Below, piece by piece: positions 31,954-41,585 of a stretch of DNA of 64,000 nucleotides (position 1 is its first letter; each line of letters opens with the position of its first letter). The notes below the pieces were generated by a model. That model did no database searches and was not told the origin of the DNA. It saw nothing but the letters and a program-made list of their open reading frames with translations. This stretch comes from CADEFQ01 sp050249415 (lineage in GTDB: Bacteria > Pseudomonadota > Gammaproteobacteria > Steroidobacterales > Steroidobacteraceae). A program made the translations under genes and the position numbers. The stretch spans positions 62,001 to 126,000 of the forward strand of contig JBFWQO010000001.1 in NCBI GenBank assembly GCA_050249415.1, read 5' to 3'.

Positions 31954-33318
31954 TCAGGGCTTCTTCGTCGGCCGCTGCCAGCCATCGATCGTGACCTGAT
32001 GCGCGCGCTCGAGCGTCAGCTTGTCGGGCGGGGTGTCCTTCGTGATGACGGAGCCAGCGCCGATCGTCGCGCGCGCGCCGATGCGCACCGGCGCGACGAG
32101 CATGCTGCCCGAACCGATGAACGCGCCGTCGTCGATGTGCGTGGGGGACTTGTTCACCCCGTCGTAATTGCACGTGACCGTGCCGGCGCCGACGTTCACG
32201 CGACTGCCGATCACCGCATCGCCGAGATAAGTCAGGTGGTTCGACTTGCTGCCCTCGCCGAGCACGCTGTTCTTCACCTCGACGAAATTGCCGATGTGCA
32301 CGCCGCGCGCCAGGGTCGACGAGGGGCGAAAGCGTGCGAACGGTCCGATGTTGCAGGCCGGCCCGATCTTCGCCCGGTCGATCACGCAGTTCGGGAACAC
32401 CTGCGTGTCGTCGCCGATCTCGCTGTCGCGGATCACGCAGTTCGGGCCGATGCGCACGCGGTCCCCGAGGCGCACCCGGCCCTCGAACACGACGTTCGCG
32501 TCGATCTCGACGTCGCGGCCGGTCTCGAGCGGCCCGCGCACGTCGATCCGCGCTGGATCGACCAGCGTGACGCCGGCGTCCAGCAATTCATGGGCGCGGC
32601 GGGCGCGATGCGCCGCCTCGACCCCGGCGAGTTGCCGCTTGTCGTTGACCCCGAGCACTTCCGCCGGCGTGGCGACGACGAGCGGCACCACCTTCACCTT
32701 CTCCCCGACCGCCATCGCGATGATGTCGGTGAGATAGAGCTCACCCTGCGCATTGTTCGCGCGCAGGCGCGCGAGCCAGCCGCGCAGGCGCTTCGCCGGC
32801 GCGACGAGCACCCCGGTGTTGCCCTCGCGGATGCGCTTCACGCGCGCGCTCGCGTCGTGCTCTTCGACGATGCGCTGTACCTCTCCGCGCGCACTGCGCA
32901 CGATGCGCCCGTAGCCGGTCGGGTCCGCCAGTTCGGTCGTGAGGAGCGCGACACCCGCCTCGCCCGCGAGCGCGACGAGCGCGCGCAATGTTTCGGCGCG
33001 GATCAGCGGCACGTCGCCGTACAGCACGAGGACGTGGTTCGCGTCGTCGATGTGCGGCATGGCCTGCGCCACCGCGTGCCCGGTGCCGAGCTGTTCGGCC
33101 TGCCGCACCCAATCGACCGTCGCGTTGCCGAGCGCTTCGCGCACCCGCTCGCCGCCGTGGCCGTAGACGACGTGGATCGATCCGGGCGCGAGCGACTGCG
33201 CGGTCTCGACGACGTGCGCGAGCAGCGGCCGGCCCGCGAGCGGCTGGAGCACCTTCGGCAGGTCGGAGCGCATCCGTTTGCCCTGTCCGGCGGCGAGAAT
33301 CACGATCGAAAGTGGCAT
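31954..33318 (-). CDS. glmU: Bifunctional UDP-GlcNAc pyrophosphorylase / GlcN-1-P acetyltransferase
   Basis: 454 residues. The uridylyltransferase half starts LSIVILAAGQGKRMRSDLPKVLQPLAGRPLL and includes GTGHAVAQAMP and VLVLYGDVPLI; the C-terminal half is a left-handed beta-helix of hexapeptide repeats (VIRDSEIGDDTQVFPNCVIDRAKIGPACNIGPFARFRPSS ... NHLTYLGDAVIGSRVNVGAGTVTCNYDG). It finishes UDP-GlcNAc synthesis for peptidoglycan and LPS. It sits after atpC as in many beta/gammaproteobacteria, but glmS, its usual neighbour, is displaced. TACAAT lies 6 nt before the ATG. Confidence 0.98.
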   Translation of the reverse strand: MPLSIVILAAGQGKRMRSDLPKVLQPLAGRPLLAHVVETAQSLAPGSIHVVYGHGGERVREALGNATVDWVRQAEQLGTGHAVAQAMPHIDDANHVLVLYGDVPLIRAETLRALVALAGEAGVALLTTELADPTGYGRIVRSARGEVQRIVEEHDASARVKRIREGNTGVLVAPAKRLRGWLARLRANNAQGELYLTDIIAMAVGEKVKVVPLVVATPAEVLGVNDKRQLAGVEAAHRARRAHELLDAGVTLVDPARIDVRGPLETGRDVEIDANVVFEGRVRLGDRVRIGPNCVIRDSEIGDDTQVFPNCVIDRAKIGPACNIGPFARFRPSSTLARGVHIGNFVEVKNSVLGEGSKSNHLTYLGDAVIGSRVNVGAGTVTCNYDGVNKSPTHIDDGAFIGSGSMLVAPVRIGARATIGAGSVITKDTPPDKLTLERAHQVTIDGWQRPTKKP

Positions 33319-33324
33319 CGCGCG

Positions 33325-33330
33325 ATTGTA
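33325..33330 (-). promoter_or_regulatory. -10-like hexamer 6 nt before glmU
   Basis: TACAAT on the minus strand, 6 nt from the ATG. No good -35 is seen; a leaderless glmU transcript is possible. Confidence 0.35.
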
Positions 33331-33345
33331 TCCGAGCGCCCTGTC

Positions 33346-33381
33346 GTTGTAGGAGGGCGCGGCGCAGTAACGCCGATCGGT
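33346..33381. repeat. Possible REP-like element
   Basis: GTTGTAGGAGGGCGCGGCGCAG and the following TAACGCCGATCGGT resemble the TTGTAGGAGCGGC...GCCG intergenic REP elements of some Pseudomonadota. Only one copy is seen in this window. Confidence 0.3.
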
Positions 33382-33393
33382 GCCCGGGTGCGT

Positions 33394-33423
33394 GCCTCGC
33401 GGGTCCGGAGCGGCCCGCGGGGC
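33394..33423 (-). terminator. Hairpin after atpC
   Basis: GCCTCGCGGG (33394-33403) and CCCGCGGGGC (33414-33423) pair over 9 of 10 positions with a 10-nt loop, starting 22 bp after the atpC stop. There is no T-tract, so termination strength is uncertain. Confidence 0.4.
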
Positions 33424-33445
33424 GTGCACCTTCGCGCGAGGCGGG

Positions 33446-33868
33446 TCAGCCCTTCAGCTTGCGCAGCTTCTCGATCAGCTTGAGCTGGGCGGCGGCGCGG
33501 GTGAGCTCCGCGAGCGCCTCCGCCTGCGAGATCGCGTCGACCTTGTCCTTCAGCGCCTCTTCCGCGCGCTGCTTGGCGGCGAGCGCGGCGGCTTCGTCGA
33601 TGTCCTTCGCGCGCAGCGCGGTGTCCGCGAGCACGGTGACCCTCTTCGGCTGGATCTCAAGCACGCCGCCGCCGACGAATATCAGGTGTTCGGCCCCCTC
33701 GGGCGTCTGGATGCGCACTTCGCCGGCCTTCAGCAGCGACAGCAGCGGCGCGTGGCGTGGCGCGATGCCGATATCGCCTTCCGACGCCGGCACGAACACC
33801 ATCTTCGCGGGACCCGAGAAGATCTCGCCTTCGGCGCTCACGACATCGACGTTGATGGTGTCAGCCAC
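33446..33868 (-). CDS. atpC: F1F0 ATP synthase subunit epsilon
   Basis: 140 residues: N-terminal beta-sandwich (TINVDVVSAEGEIFSGPAKMVFVPASEGDIGIAPRHAPLLSLLKAGEVRI) and a C-terminal two-helix region (AKDIDEAAALAAKQRAEEALKDKVDAISQAEALAEL). It belongs to the central stalk and regulates ATP hydrolysis. It is the last gene of the atp operon, 10 bp after atpD. Confidence 0.97.
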   Translation of the reverse strand: MADTINVDVVSAEGEIFSGPAKMVFVPASEGDIGIAPRHAPLLSLLKAGEVRIQTPEGAEHLIFVGGGVLEIQPKRVTVLADTALRAKDIDEAAALAAKQRAEEALKDKVDAISQAEALAELTRAAAQLKLIEKLRKLKG

Positions 33869-33878
33869 GGTCGTCCCC

Positions 33879-35312
33879 TTACTGCAGGCTCTTCGCCTTC
33901 TCCACGGCCTCGTCGATCGAGCCCACCATGTAGAACGCCTGCTCCGGCAGGTTGTCGTAATCGCCCGCGAGGATGCCCTTGAAGCCGCGGATCGTGTCCT
34001 TCAGCGACACGATCTTGCCGTCCTGGCCCGTGAACACCTTCGCGACGTTGAACGGCTGCGACAGGAAACGCTGGATCTTGCGCGCACGGAACACCGTCAG
34101 CTTGTCCTCTTCGGACAGCTCGTCCATGCCGAGGATCGCGATGATGTCCTGCAGCTCCTTGTAGCGCTGCAGCACCGCCTGCACGCTGCGCGCGGTGTTG
34201 TAGTGGTCTTCGCCGACGACCAGCGGGTCGAGCTGGCGGCTCGTCGAATCGAGCGGGTCGACCGCCGGATAGATGCCGAGCGCCGCGATCTGGCGCGACA
34301 GCACGACGGTCGCATCGAGGTGCGCGAACGTGGTCGCGGGCGACGGGTCGGTCAGGTCGTCCGCCGGCACGTACACGGCCTGGATCGAAGTGATCGAACC
34401 GGTCTTCGTCGAGGTGATGCGTTCCTGCAGCACACCCATCTCCTCGGCGAGCGTCGGCTGGTAGCCCACCGCCGACGGCATGCGGCCGAGCAGCGCCGAA
34501 ACCTCGGTGCCGGCCAGCGTGTAACGGTAGATGTTGTCGACGAAGAACAGCACGTCGCGGCCTTTGCCGCCGTCGGGACGCACCTCGTCGCGGAAGTATT
34601 CGGCCATCGTGAGGCCGGTCAACGCGACGCGCAGGCGGTTGCCCGGCGGCTCGTTCATCTGGCCGTACACCATCGCCACCTTCGAGTTCGCGAGGTTCTC
34701 GAGGTCGATGACGCCCGACTCCGCCATCTCGTGGTAGAAGTCGTTGCCCTCGCGCGTGCGCTCGCCGACGCCGGCGAACACCGAAAGCCCGCTGTACTGC
34801 TTGGCGATGTTGTTGATCAGCTCGAGCATGTTCACGGTCTTGCCGACGCCCGCGCCGCCGAAGAGGCCGACCTTGCCGCCCTTCGCGAACGGCACGAGGA
34901 GATCGATGACCTTGATGCCCGTGACGAGCAGATCGCGCCCGCCGGCCTGCTCGTCGTACGACGGCGCGGGGCGGTGGATCGACAGGTGCTCCTTCGCATC
35001 GACGGGGCCGCGGTTGTCCTGCGGCGCACCGAGCACGTCCATGATCCGCCCGAGGGTCGCCTCGCCGACCGGAACCGAGATCGGCTTGCCCGTCGGCACG
35101 ACCGTGAGGCCGCGCTTCAGCCCCTCGGAGGTGCCCATCGCGATCGTGCGCACGACGCCGTCGCCGAGCTGCTGCTGCACCTCGAGGGTCAGGTCCGCGT
35201 CCTCGAGTTTCAGCGCCTCGTAGACCTGCGGAATCGATTCGCGCGGAAACTCCACGTCGATGACTGCCCCGATGATCTGCGTAATCTTGCCCGTTGCCAT
35301 ACCCGTAGCCAT
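33879..35312 (-). CDS. atpD: F1F0 ATP synthase subunit beta
   Basis: 477 residues with Walker A GLFGGAGVGKTVNMLELI, ALTGLTMAEYFRD and VLFFVDNIYRYTLAGTEVSALLGRMPSAVGYQPTLAEEMG, and the catalytic-site segment IYPAVDPLDSTSRQLDPLVVGEDHY. It is the catalytic subunit of F1. Two Met starts are near each other (35312 and 35300); the first is favoured because GAGGGAA lies 6-12 nt upstream. Between atpG and atpD lies a modular repeat element. Confidence 0.98.
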   Translation of the reverse strand: MATGMATGKITQIIGAVIDVEFPRESIPQVYEALKLEDADLTLEVQQQLGDGVVRTIAMGTSEGLKRGLTVVPTGKPISVPVGEATLGRIMDVLGAPQDNRGPVDAKEHLSIHRPAPSYDEQAGGRDLLVTGIKVIDLLVPFAKGGKVGLFGGAGVGKTVNMLELINNIAKQYSGLSVFAGVGERTREGNDFYHEMAESGVIDLENLANSKVAMVYGQMNEPPGNRLRVALTGLTMAEYFRDEVRPDGGKGRDVLFFVDNIYRYTLAGTEVSALLGRMPSAVGYQPTLAEEMGVLQERITSTKTGSITSIQAVYVPADDLTDPSPATTFAHLDATVVLSRQIAALGIYPAVDPLDSTSRQLDPLVVGEDHYNTARSVQAVLQRYKELQDIIAILGMDELSEEDKLTVFRARKIQRFLSQPFNVAKVFTGQDGKIVSLKDTIRGFKGILAGDYDNLPEQAFYMVGSIDEAVEKAKSLQ

Positions 35313-35333
35313 TGCGATTCCCTCGAAAAACTA

Positions 35334-35427
35334 AACAGCAGACAGCCGACAGCTGACAGCGAACGGCCAGAGGAGGCCGCGGGCTTGCGCCTCGGGCTGT
35401 TCGCTGTTCGCTGTATGCTGTCTGCTC
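35334..35427. repeat. Modular repeat element between atpG and atpD
   Basis: The left part contains four AGC-ended units (CAGCAGACAGC, CGACAGC, TGACAGC, then GAACGGCC); the right part is the inverse (GTTCGCTGTTCGCTGTATGC followed by TGTCTGCT). Between them is a short hairpin (GAGGC...GCCTC). Together they can fold as one long imperfect hairpin of about 94 nt. It is the same family as 36309-36391. Confidence 0.7.
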
Positions 35428-35431
35428 TTGT

Positions 35432-36292
35432 TCATACTGCGGCGGCTCCGCCCACGATTTCCGCCAATTCCTTCGTGATCGCCGCCTGCCGCGCCTTGTT
35501 GTAGATCAGCTGCAGCTCGTTGATCAGTTTGCCCGCGTTGTCGGACGCGGCCTTCATCGCCACCATGCGCGCGGCCATCTCCGACGCCACGTTCTCCACG
35601 GCGCCGCGATACACCTGCGATTCGATGTAGCGCAGCAGCACGCCATCGAGGATGCCCGCGGCGCTCGGCTCGTAGATGTAGTCCCAGTGCTCGGCGAGAT
35701 CCGACGACTGCATCGGCTCCACCGGCAGCAATTGCTCGACGACCGGCTTCTGCGTCATCGTGTTGACGAACTGCGCATTGACGAGGAAGAGGCGATCGAT
35801 CGTGCCGTCGCGATAGGCGTCGAGCATTACCTTCACGGTGCCGATGAGGTCCTTGACATGCGGGCGGTCGCCGAGGTGCGTGACGTTCGCGAGCACCGGC
35901 AGCCCGAGGCGGCGGAAGAACGCGAGGCCCTTCGAGCCGACGAGGCACAGGTTCACCTTCGCACCCTTCTGCTGCCATTCGCGCATCAGGTAGATCGTGT
36001 TCTTGAAGATGTTCGCATTGAGCCCGCCGCAGAGGCCGCGGTCGGTCGAGATCACGATGATGCCGATCGCCTGCGGCTCGCGCTCGACGAGGAACGGATG
36101 CCGATAGTCCGGGTTCGCCTCGGTCAGATGACCGATCGTCGCGCGCATCTTGTCGGCATAGGGCCGCGCGAGGCGCATGCGGTCCTGGGCGCGACGCATC
36201 TTGCTCGTCGCGACCATCTGCATCGCCTTGGTGATCTTCTGCGTGCTCTTGACGCTGGCGATCTTGGTGCGGATTTCCTTCGTACCGGCCAT
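35432..36292 (-). CDS. atpG: F1F0 ATP synthase subunit gamma
   Basis: 286 residues. N-terminal MAGTKEIRTKIASVKSTQKITKAMQMVATSKMRRAQ and C-terminal ATENASEMAARMVAMKAASDNAGKLINELQLIYNKARQAAITKELAEIVGGA-type helices form the rotating coiled coil; the central Rossmann-like part includes IVISTDRGLCGGLN. It is the rotor shaft of F1. It is full length. The ATG is followed and preceded by modular repeat elements on both sides. Confidence 0.97.
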   Translation of the reverse strand: MAGTKEIRTKIASVKSTQKITKAMQMVATSKMRRAQDRMRLARPYADKMRATIGHLTEANPDYRHPFLVEREPQAIGIIVISTDRGLCGGLNANIFKNTIYLMREWQQKGAKVNLCLVGSKGLAFFRRLGLPVLANVTHLGDRPHVKDLIGTVKVMLDAYRDGTIDRLFLVNAQFVNTMTQKPVVEQLLPVEPMQSSDLAEHWDYIYEPSAAGILDGVLLRYIESQVYRGAVENVASEMAARMVAMKAASDNAGKLINELQLIYNKARQAAITKELAEIVGGAAAV

Positions 36293-36308
36293 CAGCGGGC
36301 TCCGCCCG

Positions 36309-36391
36309 GCGAACTGCGAACGGCGAACGGCGTACGGCCGGAGGCGCTACGTGACGCTTCCGGCTGATTGCTGCCCGCTGTTCGCTGCCGG
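36309..36391. repeat. Modular repeat element between atpA and atpG
   Basis: Left part GCGAACTGCGAACGGCGAAC followed by GGCGTACGGC; central hairpin CCGGAGGCG (36338-36346) with CGCTTCCGG (36355-36363); right part CTGATTGCTGCCCGCTGTTC followed by GCTGCCGG. The layout of units around a central hairpin matches the 35334 element with different unit sequence. Confidence 0.7.
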
Positions 36392-36398
36392 ATTCCCA

Positions 36399-37937
<1,539 letters not shown>

Positions 37938-37956
37938 GGGATGGGGTCCTTGAAAT

Positions 37957-38493
37957 TCAGTTCGTCATGGTCTGGCCGAGGCGCTCGAGCCGGCCCTTCA
38001 GCGTGCCGTCGAGCACCAGGTCGCCGGCGCGCACCACGGCGCCACCGATCAGCGTGGCATCGACACTCGTGTGCAGGCGCACCGCGCGGTTCAGGCGCCG
38101 GGTGAGCGCGCGCGTGAACTTCTCCGTGTCCGCGGGCGTGAGCGCGAGCGCGGAGACGATCTCCACATCGACCGTGCCCTCGGCTTCGGCCCGCAGCAGC
38201 GCGAACTGCGCGGCGATCTCCGGCAGCAGCGCGAGGCGCCCGTTCTGCGCGAGCAGGCGCACGAAATTGCGCCCGTGCTCATCCGTTTCGCTGCCCGATA
38301 TCCCGAACACGAAGTCGGCGAGCGCGGCGCTCGTCACCCTGGGGCTGCCGAGGAGCGCGGCGACGCGCTCGTCGCGCACCGTGAGTGCCGCACGCTCGAG
38401 CAGTTCGCCCCAGCGCGCGAGCGCCCTGGCACCCTGCGCATGCTCGAACGCGGCGCGGGCGTAGGGACGGGCGACGGTCGCGCTCTCAGCCAC
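37957..38493 (-). CDS. atpH: F1F0 ATP synthase subunit delta
   Basis: 178 residues from GTG 38493: VAESATVARPYARAAFEHA is the usual OSCP/delta start; the remaining part is the helical bundle plus C-terminal domain (HTSVDATLIGGAVVRAGDLVLDGTLKGRLERL). It joins F1 to the peripheral stalk. The start overlaps atpF by 8 bp, which supports the GTG choice over longer forms. Confidence 0.95.
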   Translation of the reverse strand: MAESATVARPYARAAFEHAQGARALARWGELLERAALTVRDERVAALLGSPRVTSAALADFVFGISGSETDEHGRNFVRLLAQNGRLALLPEIAAQFALLRAEAEGTVDVEIVSALALTPADTEKFTRALTRRLNRAVRLHTSVDATLIGGAVVRAGDLVLDGTLKGRLERLGQTMTN

Positions 38494-38965
38494 GCGCGAT
38501 CTCCCCGGCGAGTTCGTCGAGCAGCTTCGCGTGCGCGGCCGGGTCGATCTCACGCTGCAACAGGCGCGACGCGCCGGCCACGGCCAGCGCGCCGACCTCG
38601 CGTCGCAGCTCGTCGCGTGCCCGCGCCGTCTCGTTCGCGGCTTCCGCGCGCGCATTGGCCAGCAGCCGCTCGCCTTCGGTGCCCGCCGCCTGCTTGGCGC
38701 CGTCGATCATCTCGTTCGACCGGCGGCTCGCCTGGTCGAGGATCTGATTGGCGCGCTCGCGCGCCTCGCGCACGACCGCGTCGGCGCGCGTCTTCGCCTC
38801 GTCGAGGTTGCGCTGGCCGCGCTCGGCGGCCTCGAGCCCCTCGGCGATCTTCTTCTGGCGATCCGTATTCGCGCGCGCGAGCGGCGGCACGATGAACTTC
38901 CAGAAAAACCAGAGCAGGATCGCGAAAACGATCATCTGGCCGATGAAGGTCGCGTTGACGTGCAT
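38486..38965 (-). CDS. atpF: F1F0 ATP synthase subunit b
   Basis: 159 residues: one N-terminal membrane helix (NATFIGQMIVFAILLWFFWKFIVPPLARA) followed by a long charged helix (ADTDRQKKIAEGLEAAERGQRNLDEAKTRADAVVREARERANQILDQ-like). It forms the peripheral stalk dimer. The 28-bp gap to atpE and the 8-bp overlap with atpH are normal for the operon. Confidence 0.97.
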   Translation of the reverse strand: MHVNATFIGQMIVFAILLWFFWKFIVPPLARANTDRQKKIAEGLEAAERGQRNLDEAKTRADAVVREARERANQILDQASRRSNEMIDGAKQAAGTEGERLLANARAEAANETARARDELRREVGALAVAGASRLLQREIDPAAHAKLLDELAGEIARG

Positions 38966-38993
38966 CGTCCGACTCCTTGGCGGGCCGTGCGGA

Positions 38994-39263
38994 TCAGCCG
39001 CCGGCGAGGGCGGCGAGCAGCGGGTTCGCGAACGCGAACAGCATCGCGAGGCCGACGCCGATCAGGAACGCCGCGTCGATGAGGCCGACGAGCAGGAACA
39101 TCCGGCCCTGCAGCATCGGCGTGAGCTCCGGCTGGCGCGCGGCGGATTCGAGGAACTTCGAACCCATCACGCCGATGCCGATGCAGGCGCCGATCGCGCC
39201 GAGGCCGATGATGATGCCGATACCAAGCGCCGTGTACGCCTGGACCGTTGCAATTGCTTCCAT
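38994..39263 (-). CDS. atpE: F1F0 ATP synthase subunit c
   Basis: 89 residues: two membrane helices joined by a polar ARQPE loop. The proton-carrying residue is Asp63 in LIDAAFLIGVG, and there is no sodium-type Gln/Glu signature, so a proton-driven enzyme is indicated. The N-terminal GIGIIIGLGAIGACIGIGVMG glycine pattern builds the c-ring. AACTTGAG upstream of the ATG contains a weak ribosome-binding site. Confidence 0.98.
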   Translation of the reverse strand: MEAIATVQAYTALGIGIIIGLGAIGACIGIGVMGSKFLESAARQPELTPMLQGRMFLLVGLIDAAFLIGVGLAMLFAFANPLLAALAGG

Positions 39264-39306
39264 CTCAAGTTCTCCTGGTCGAGTCGAATTTGCAGCGAAA
39301 AGAAAC

Positions 39307-40134
39307 TCAGTGATGCTCTTCGGCCATCGCGATGTAGACGACCGGCAACACCATGAAAATGTAGGCTTGCAGCACCACAATCAAGATGTGGAAAATCGCC
39401 CAGGCCGTGCCCATGAGCACCTGGCCGACGAAGCCGAGCGCGCTGCCGGCGGTGGCACCGACCACGGTGAAACCGAGCAGCGCGATCAGCATGAACAGCA
39501 GTTCGCCGGCGAACATGTTGCCGAACAGTCGCATGCCGAGCGACACCGGCTTCGACAGCAGTTCGACGAGATTCAGCACGATGTTCGGGATCCAGAGGAC
39601 CGGGTTGCCGCCGAACGGCGCGGATATCCACTCGTGCACGTAGCCACCCACGCCCTTGGCGCGGATCGCGGCGACGATGATCAGCAGCAGCACGACGAGC
39701 GCCATCGCGATCGTGCCGTTCAGGTCGGCGGTCGGCAGCACGCGCCAGTAGTCGGCGCCGAGCGGCGCGGCGATGTAGCCCGGCAGGTCGATCGGCAGCA
39801 GGTCCATCGTGTTCATCGCGACGATCCACGTGAACAGCGACAGCGCGAGCGCCACCATGAAACGGCGGTCACCGTGGTAGATGTCGGAAACCTGGCCGTC
39901 GACAAACTCGTAGACGAGTTCGATGAAGCCGACGAACTTGTCCGGCACGCCGGAGGTGGCGCGGCGGGCGGCAGCCCAGAAGACCCATCCGGTGAGCACC
40001 GCGAGCAGCGCCGACATGAGCAGCGTGTCGATGTGCCAGGTCCAGAATCCCTCGCCGACCTTGAGGTGCGTGAGGTGGTGGACGATGTAGTCGGTCGGCG
40101 ACGTGCCGTGTCCTGCGCCTTGTTCGGTTACCAT
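39307..40134 (-). CDS. atpB: F1F0 ATP synthase subunit a
   Basis: 275 residues with about six membrane helices. The proton-channel Arg is in SLGMRLFGNMFAGELLFMLIALLG, and FTWIVAMNTMDLLPIDLPGYIAAPLG is the conserved middle segment. It forms the stationary half-channels against the c-ring. It is preceded by atpI with 28 bp between. Confidence 0.97.
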   Translation of the reverse strand: MVTEQGAGHGTSPTDYIVHHLTHLKVGEGFWTWHIDTLLMSALLAVLTGWVFWAAARRATSGVPDKFVGFIELVYEFVDGQVSDIYHGDRRFMVALALSLFTWIVAMNTMDLLPIDLPGYIAAPLGADYWRVLPTADLNGTIAMALVVLLLIIVAAIRAKGVGGYVHEWISAPFGGNPVLWIPNIVLNLVELLSKPVSLGMRLFGNMFAGELLFMLIALLGFTVVGATAGSALGFVGQVLMGTAWAIFHILIVVLQAYIFMVLPVVYIAMAEEHH

Positions 40135-40162
40135 CGCGAGCCGACCCACCTGTGTCCTGTCC

Positions 40163-40561
40163 TCATCCCATCGACCGCGGCGGCAGCCTGGGCCCCGCGA
40201 GCACGGGCACCACCCAGAACACCACCAGCGTCGCGACATAAGTCGCGATGACCGGCGGCCACACGGCCTTGCCGGTGCGCGCCAGCGCGACGAACATCGC
40301 CACCGTCAGCGCCACTTTCACGAACTGGCCGAGCAGCACCCGGCCCAACACCAAGCCGGCACCGCCCCCGGGGCGCAGCGCCGTCAACGTCATAAACAGG
40401 TTCGCAATGAAGCCGATCGACCCGCCCGCGAGCGCCGACTCGCCGTGGCGGACACCCCACACGCCGTAGCACAGCGCTGCGAGGATGACCGTGATCGCCA
40501 CCTGGGCGATCAGGATCCGCGCGGCGAGCCGCCCGACGTCGGAAGCGCGCGTCTGGATCAC
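40163..40561 (-). CDS. atpI: ATP synthase protein I
   Basis: 132 residues with four hydrophobic helices (ILIAQVAITVILAALCYGVWG, GGSIGFIANLFMTLTALRP, LLGQFVKVALTVAMFVALAR, PPVIATYVATLVVFWVVPVLAG). Position before atpB and this pattern fit AtpI, which assists c-ring assembly. GTG start; the real start could be slightly different. Confidence 0.88.
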   Translation of the reverse strand: MIQTRASDVGRLAARILIAQVAITVILAALCYGVWGVRHGESALAGGSIGFIANLFMTLTALRPGGGAGLVLGRVLLGQFVKVALTVAMFVALARTGKAVWPPVIATYVATLVVFWVVPVLAGPRLPPRSMG

Positions 40562-40638
40562 GGTCGGACAGGAGTCGGCCTTCAGCCCAATTTTCCTTGC
40601 ACGGCAGCCACTTAGGACCCCGTTTGCGAAGCGCGCGG

Positions 40639-40671
40639 ATTATAGGGGGGAAGGCCCCGGCACCATGTCAG
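40639..40671 (-). promoter_or_regulatory. Candidate atp operon promoter
   Basis: A perfect TATAAT (minus strand, 40644-40639) in the 106-bp gap between parB and atpI. CTGACA (40671-40666) lies upstream but with a 21-bp spacer, longer than usual, so the -35 is doubtful. The expected transcript start is about 70 nt before atpI. Confidence 0.5.
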
Positions 40672-41585
40672 TTGATGTGGGCCAGGATGCCGTCGAGTTC
40701 GTCGAGGCTGTTGTAGCTGACGACGAGCTTGCCCTTCCCGCCCGTGCCGTGCTGGATCGCCACCCGGGCGCCGAGTTTCTCCGACAGCTCGCCTTCGAGG
40801 CGCGCGACATTCGGGTCGCGCGCGCCGCCGTGGCCGCCCGCATCGCGCGCCGCTCCACCGGTCGCATCGTGCGGCGCGGTCAGGCGCCGCACCAGCGCCT
40901 CGGTTTCGCGCACCGACAGGCCCTTGCGCGCCACGAGCGCGCCGACTTCCACCTGCCGGCGGCGCTGCGTGAGCCCGAGGAGGGCACGCGCGTGCCCCAT
41001 TTCGAGTGCGCGCCGCTCGACGAGTTCGCACACTTCGGGCGCGAGTTCGAGCAGCCGCAGCAGGTTGCTGACCGCGGCACGCGAGCGACCGACCGCCTCG
41101 GCCGCCTGCTGGTGCGTGACGCCGAACTCGGCGATCAGCCGCTCGAGCGCACGCGCCTCCTCGAGCGGATTCAGGTTCTCGCGCTGGATATTCTCGATCA
41201 GTGCCATCGCGATCGCCGCCTCGTCCGGGACGTGGCGGATGACGGCAGGTATGTCGGCGAGACCGGCGAGCTGCGCTGCGCGCCAGCGACGCTCGCCGGC
41301 GACGATCTCATAGCGCTGCGTGGCGCCCTCGCCGGCACCCGCGAGCGGGCGCACGACGATCGGCTGCACGATGCCCTGCGCCTTGATCGAATCGGCCAGT
41401 TCCTGCAGCGATTCGGGGCGCATGTCCGTACGCGGCTGGTAGCGGCCGCGCTGCAGCAGGTCGAGCGGCAGCCTCGCGAGCTCCTCGCCGACGCGTGGCG
41501 CGCCGGCCGGCGCTGCCGCGCGGGCCGCCGACTGCCCGAGCAGGTCCGCAAGTCCGCGTCCGAGCGTGGTCTTCTTCTGGGTCAT
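40668..41585 (-). CDS. parB: Chromosome-partitioning protein ParB
   Basis: 305 residues. N-terminal sulfiredoxin-like CTPase domain with IKAQGIVQPIVVRPL and YEIVAGERRWRAAQLAGL; then a helix-turn-helix region (LNPLEEARALERLIAEFGVTHQQAAEAVGRSRAAVSNLLRLLEL) and a C-terminal dimerisation domain ending LVVSYNSLDELDGILAHI. It binds parS and slides as a CTP clamp. Its ATG overlaps the parA stop (41582-41585). No parS copy (TGTTTCACGTGAAACA) was spotted in the window. Confidence 0.96.
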   Translation of the reverse strand: MTQKKTTLGRGLADLLGQSAARAAAPAGAPRVGEELARLPLDLLQRGRYQPRTDMRPESLQELADSIKAQGIVQPIVVRPLAGAGEGATQRYEIVAGERRWRAAQLAGLADIPAVIRHVPDEAAIAMALIENIQRENLNPLEEARALERLIAEFGVTHQQAAEAVGRSRAAVSNLLRLLELAPEVCELVERRALEMGHARALLGLTQRRRQVEVGALVARKGLSVRETEALVRRLTAPHDATGGAARDAGGHGGARDPNVARLEGELSEKLGARVAIQHGTGGKGKLVVSYNSLDELDGILAHIN

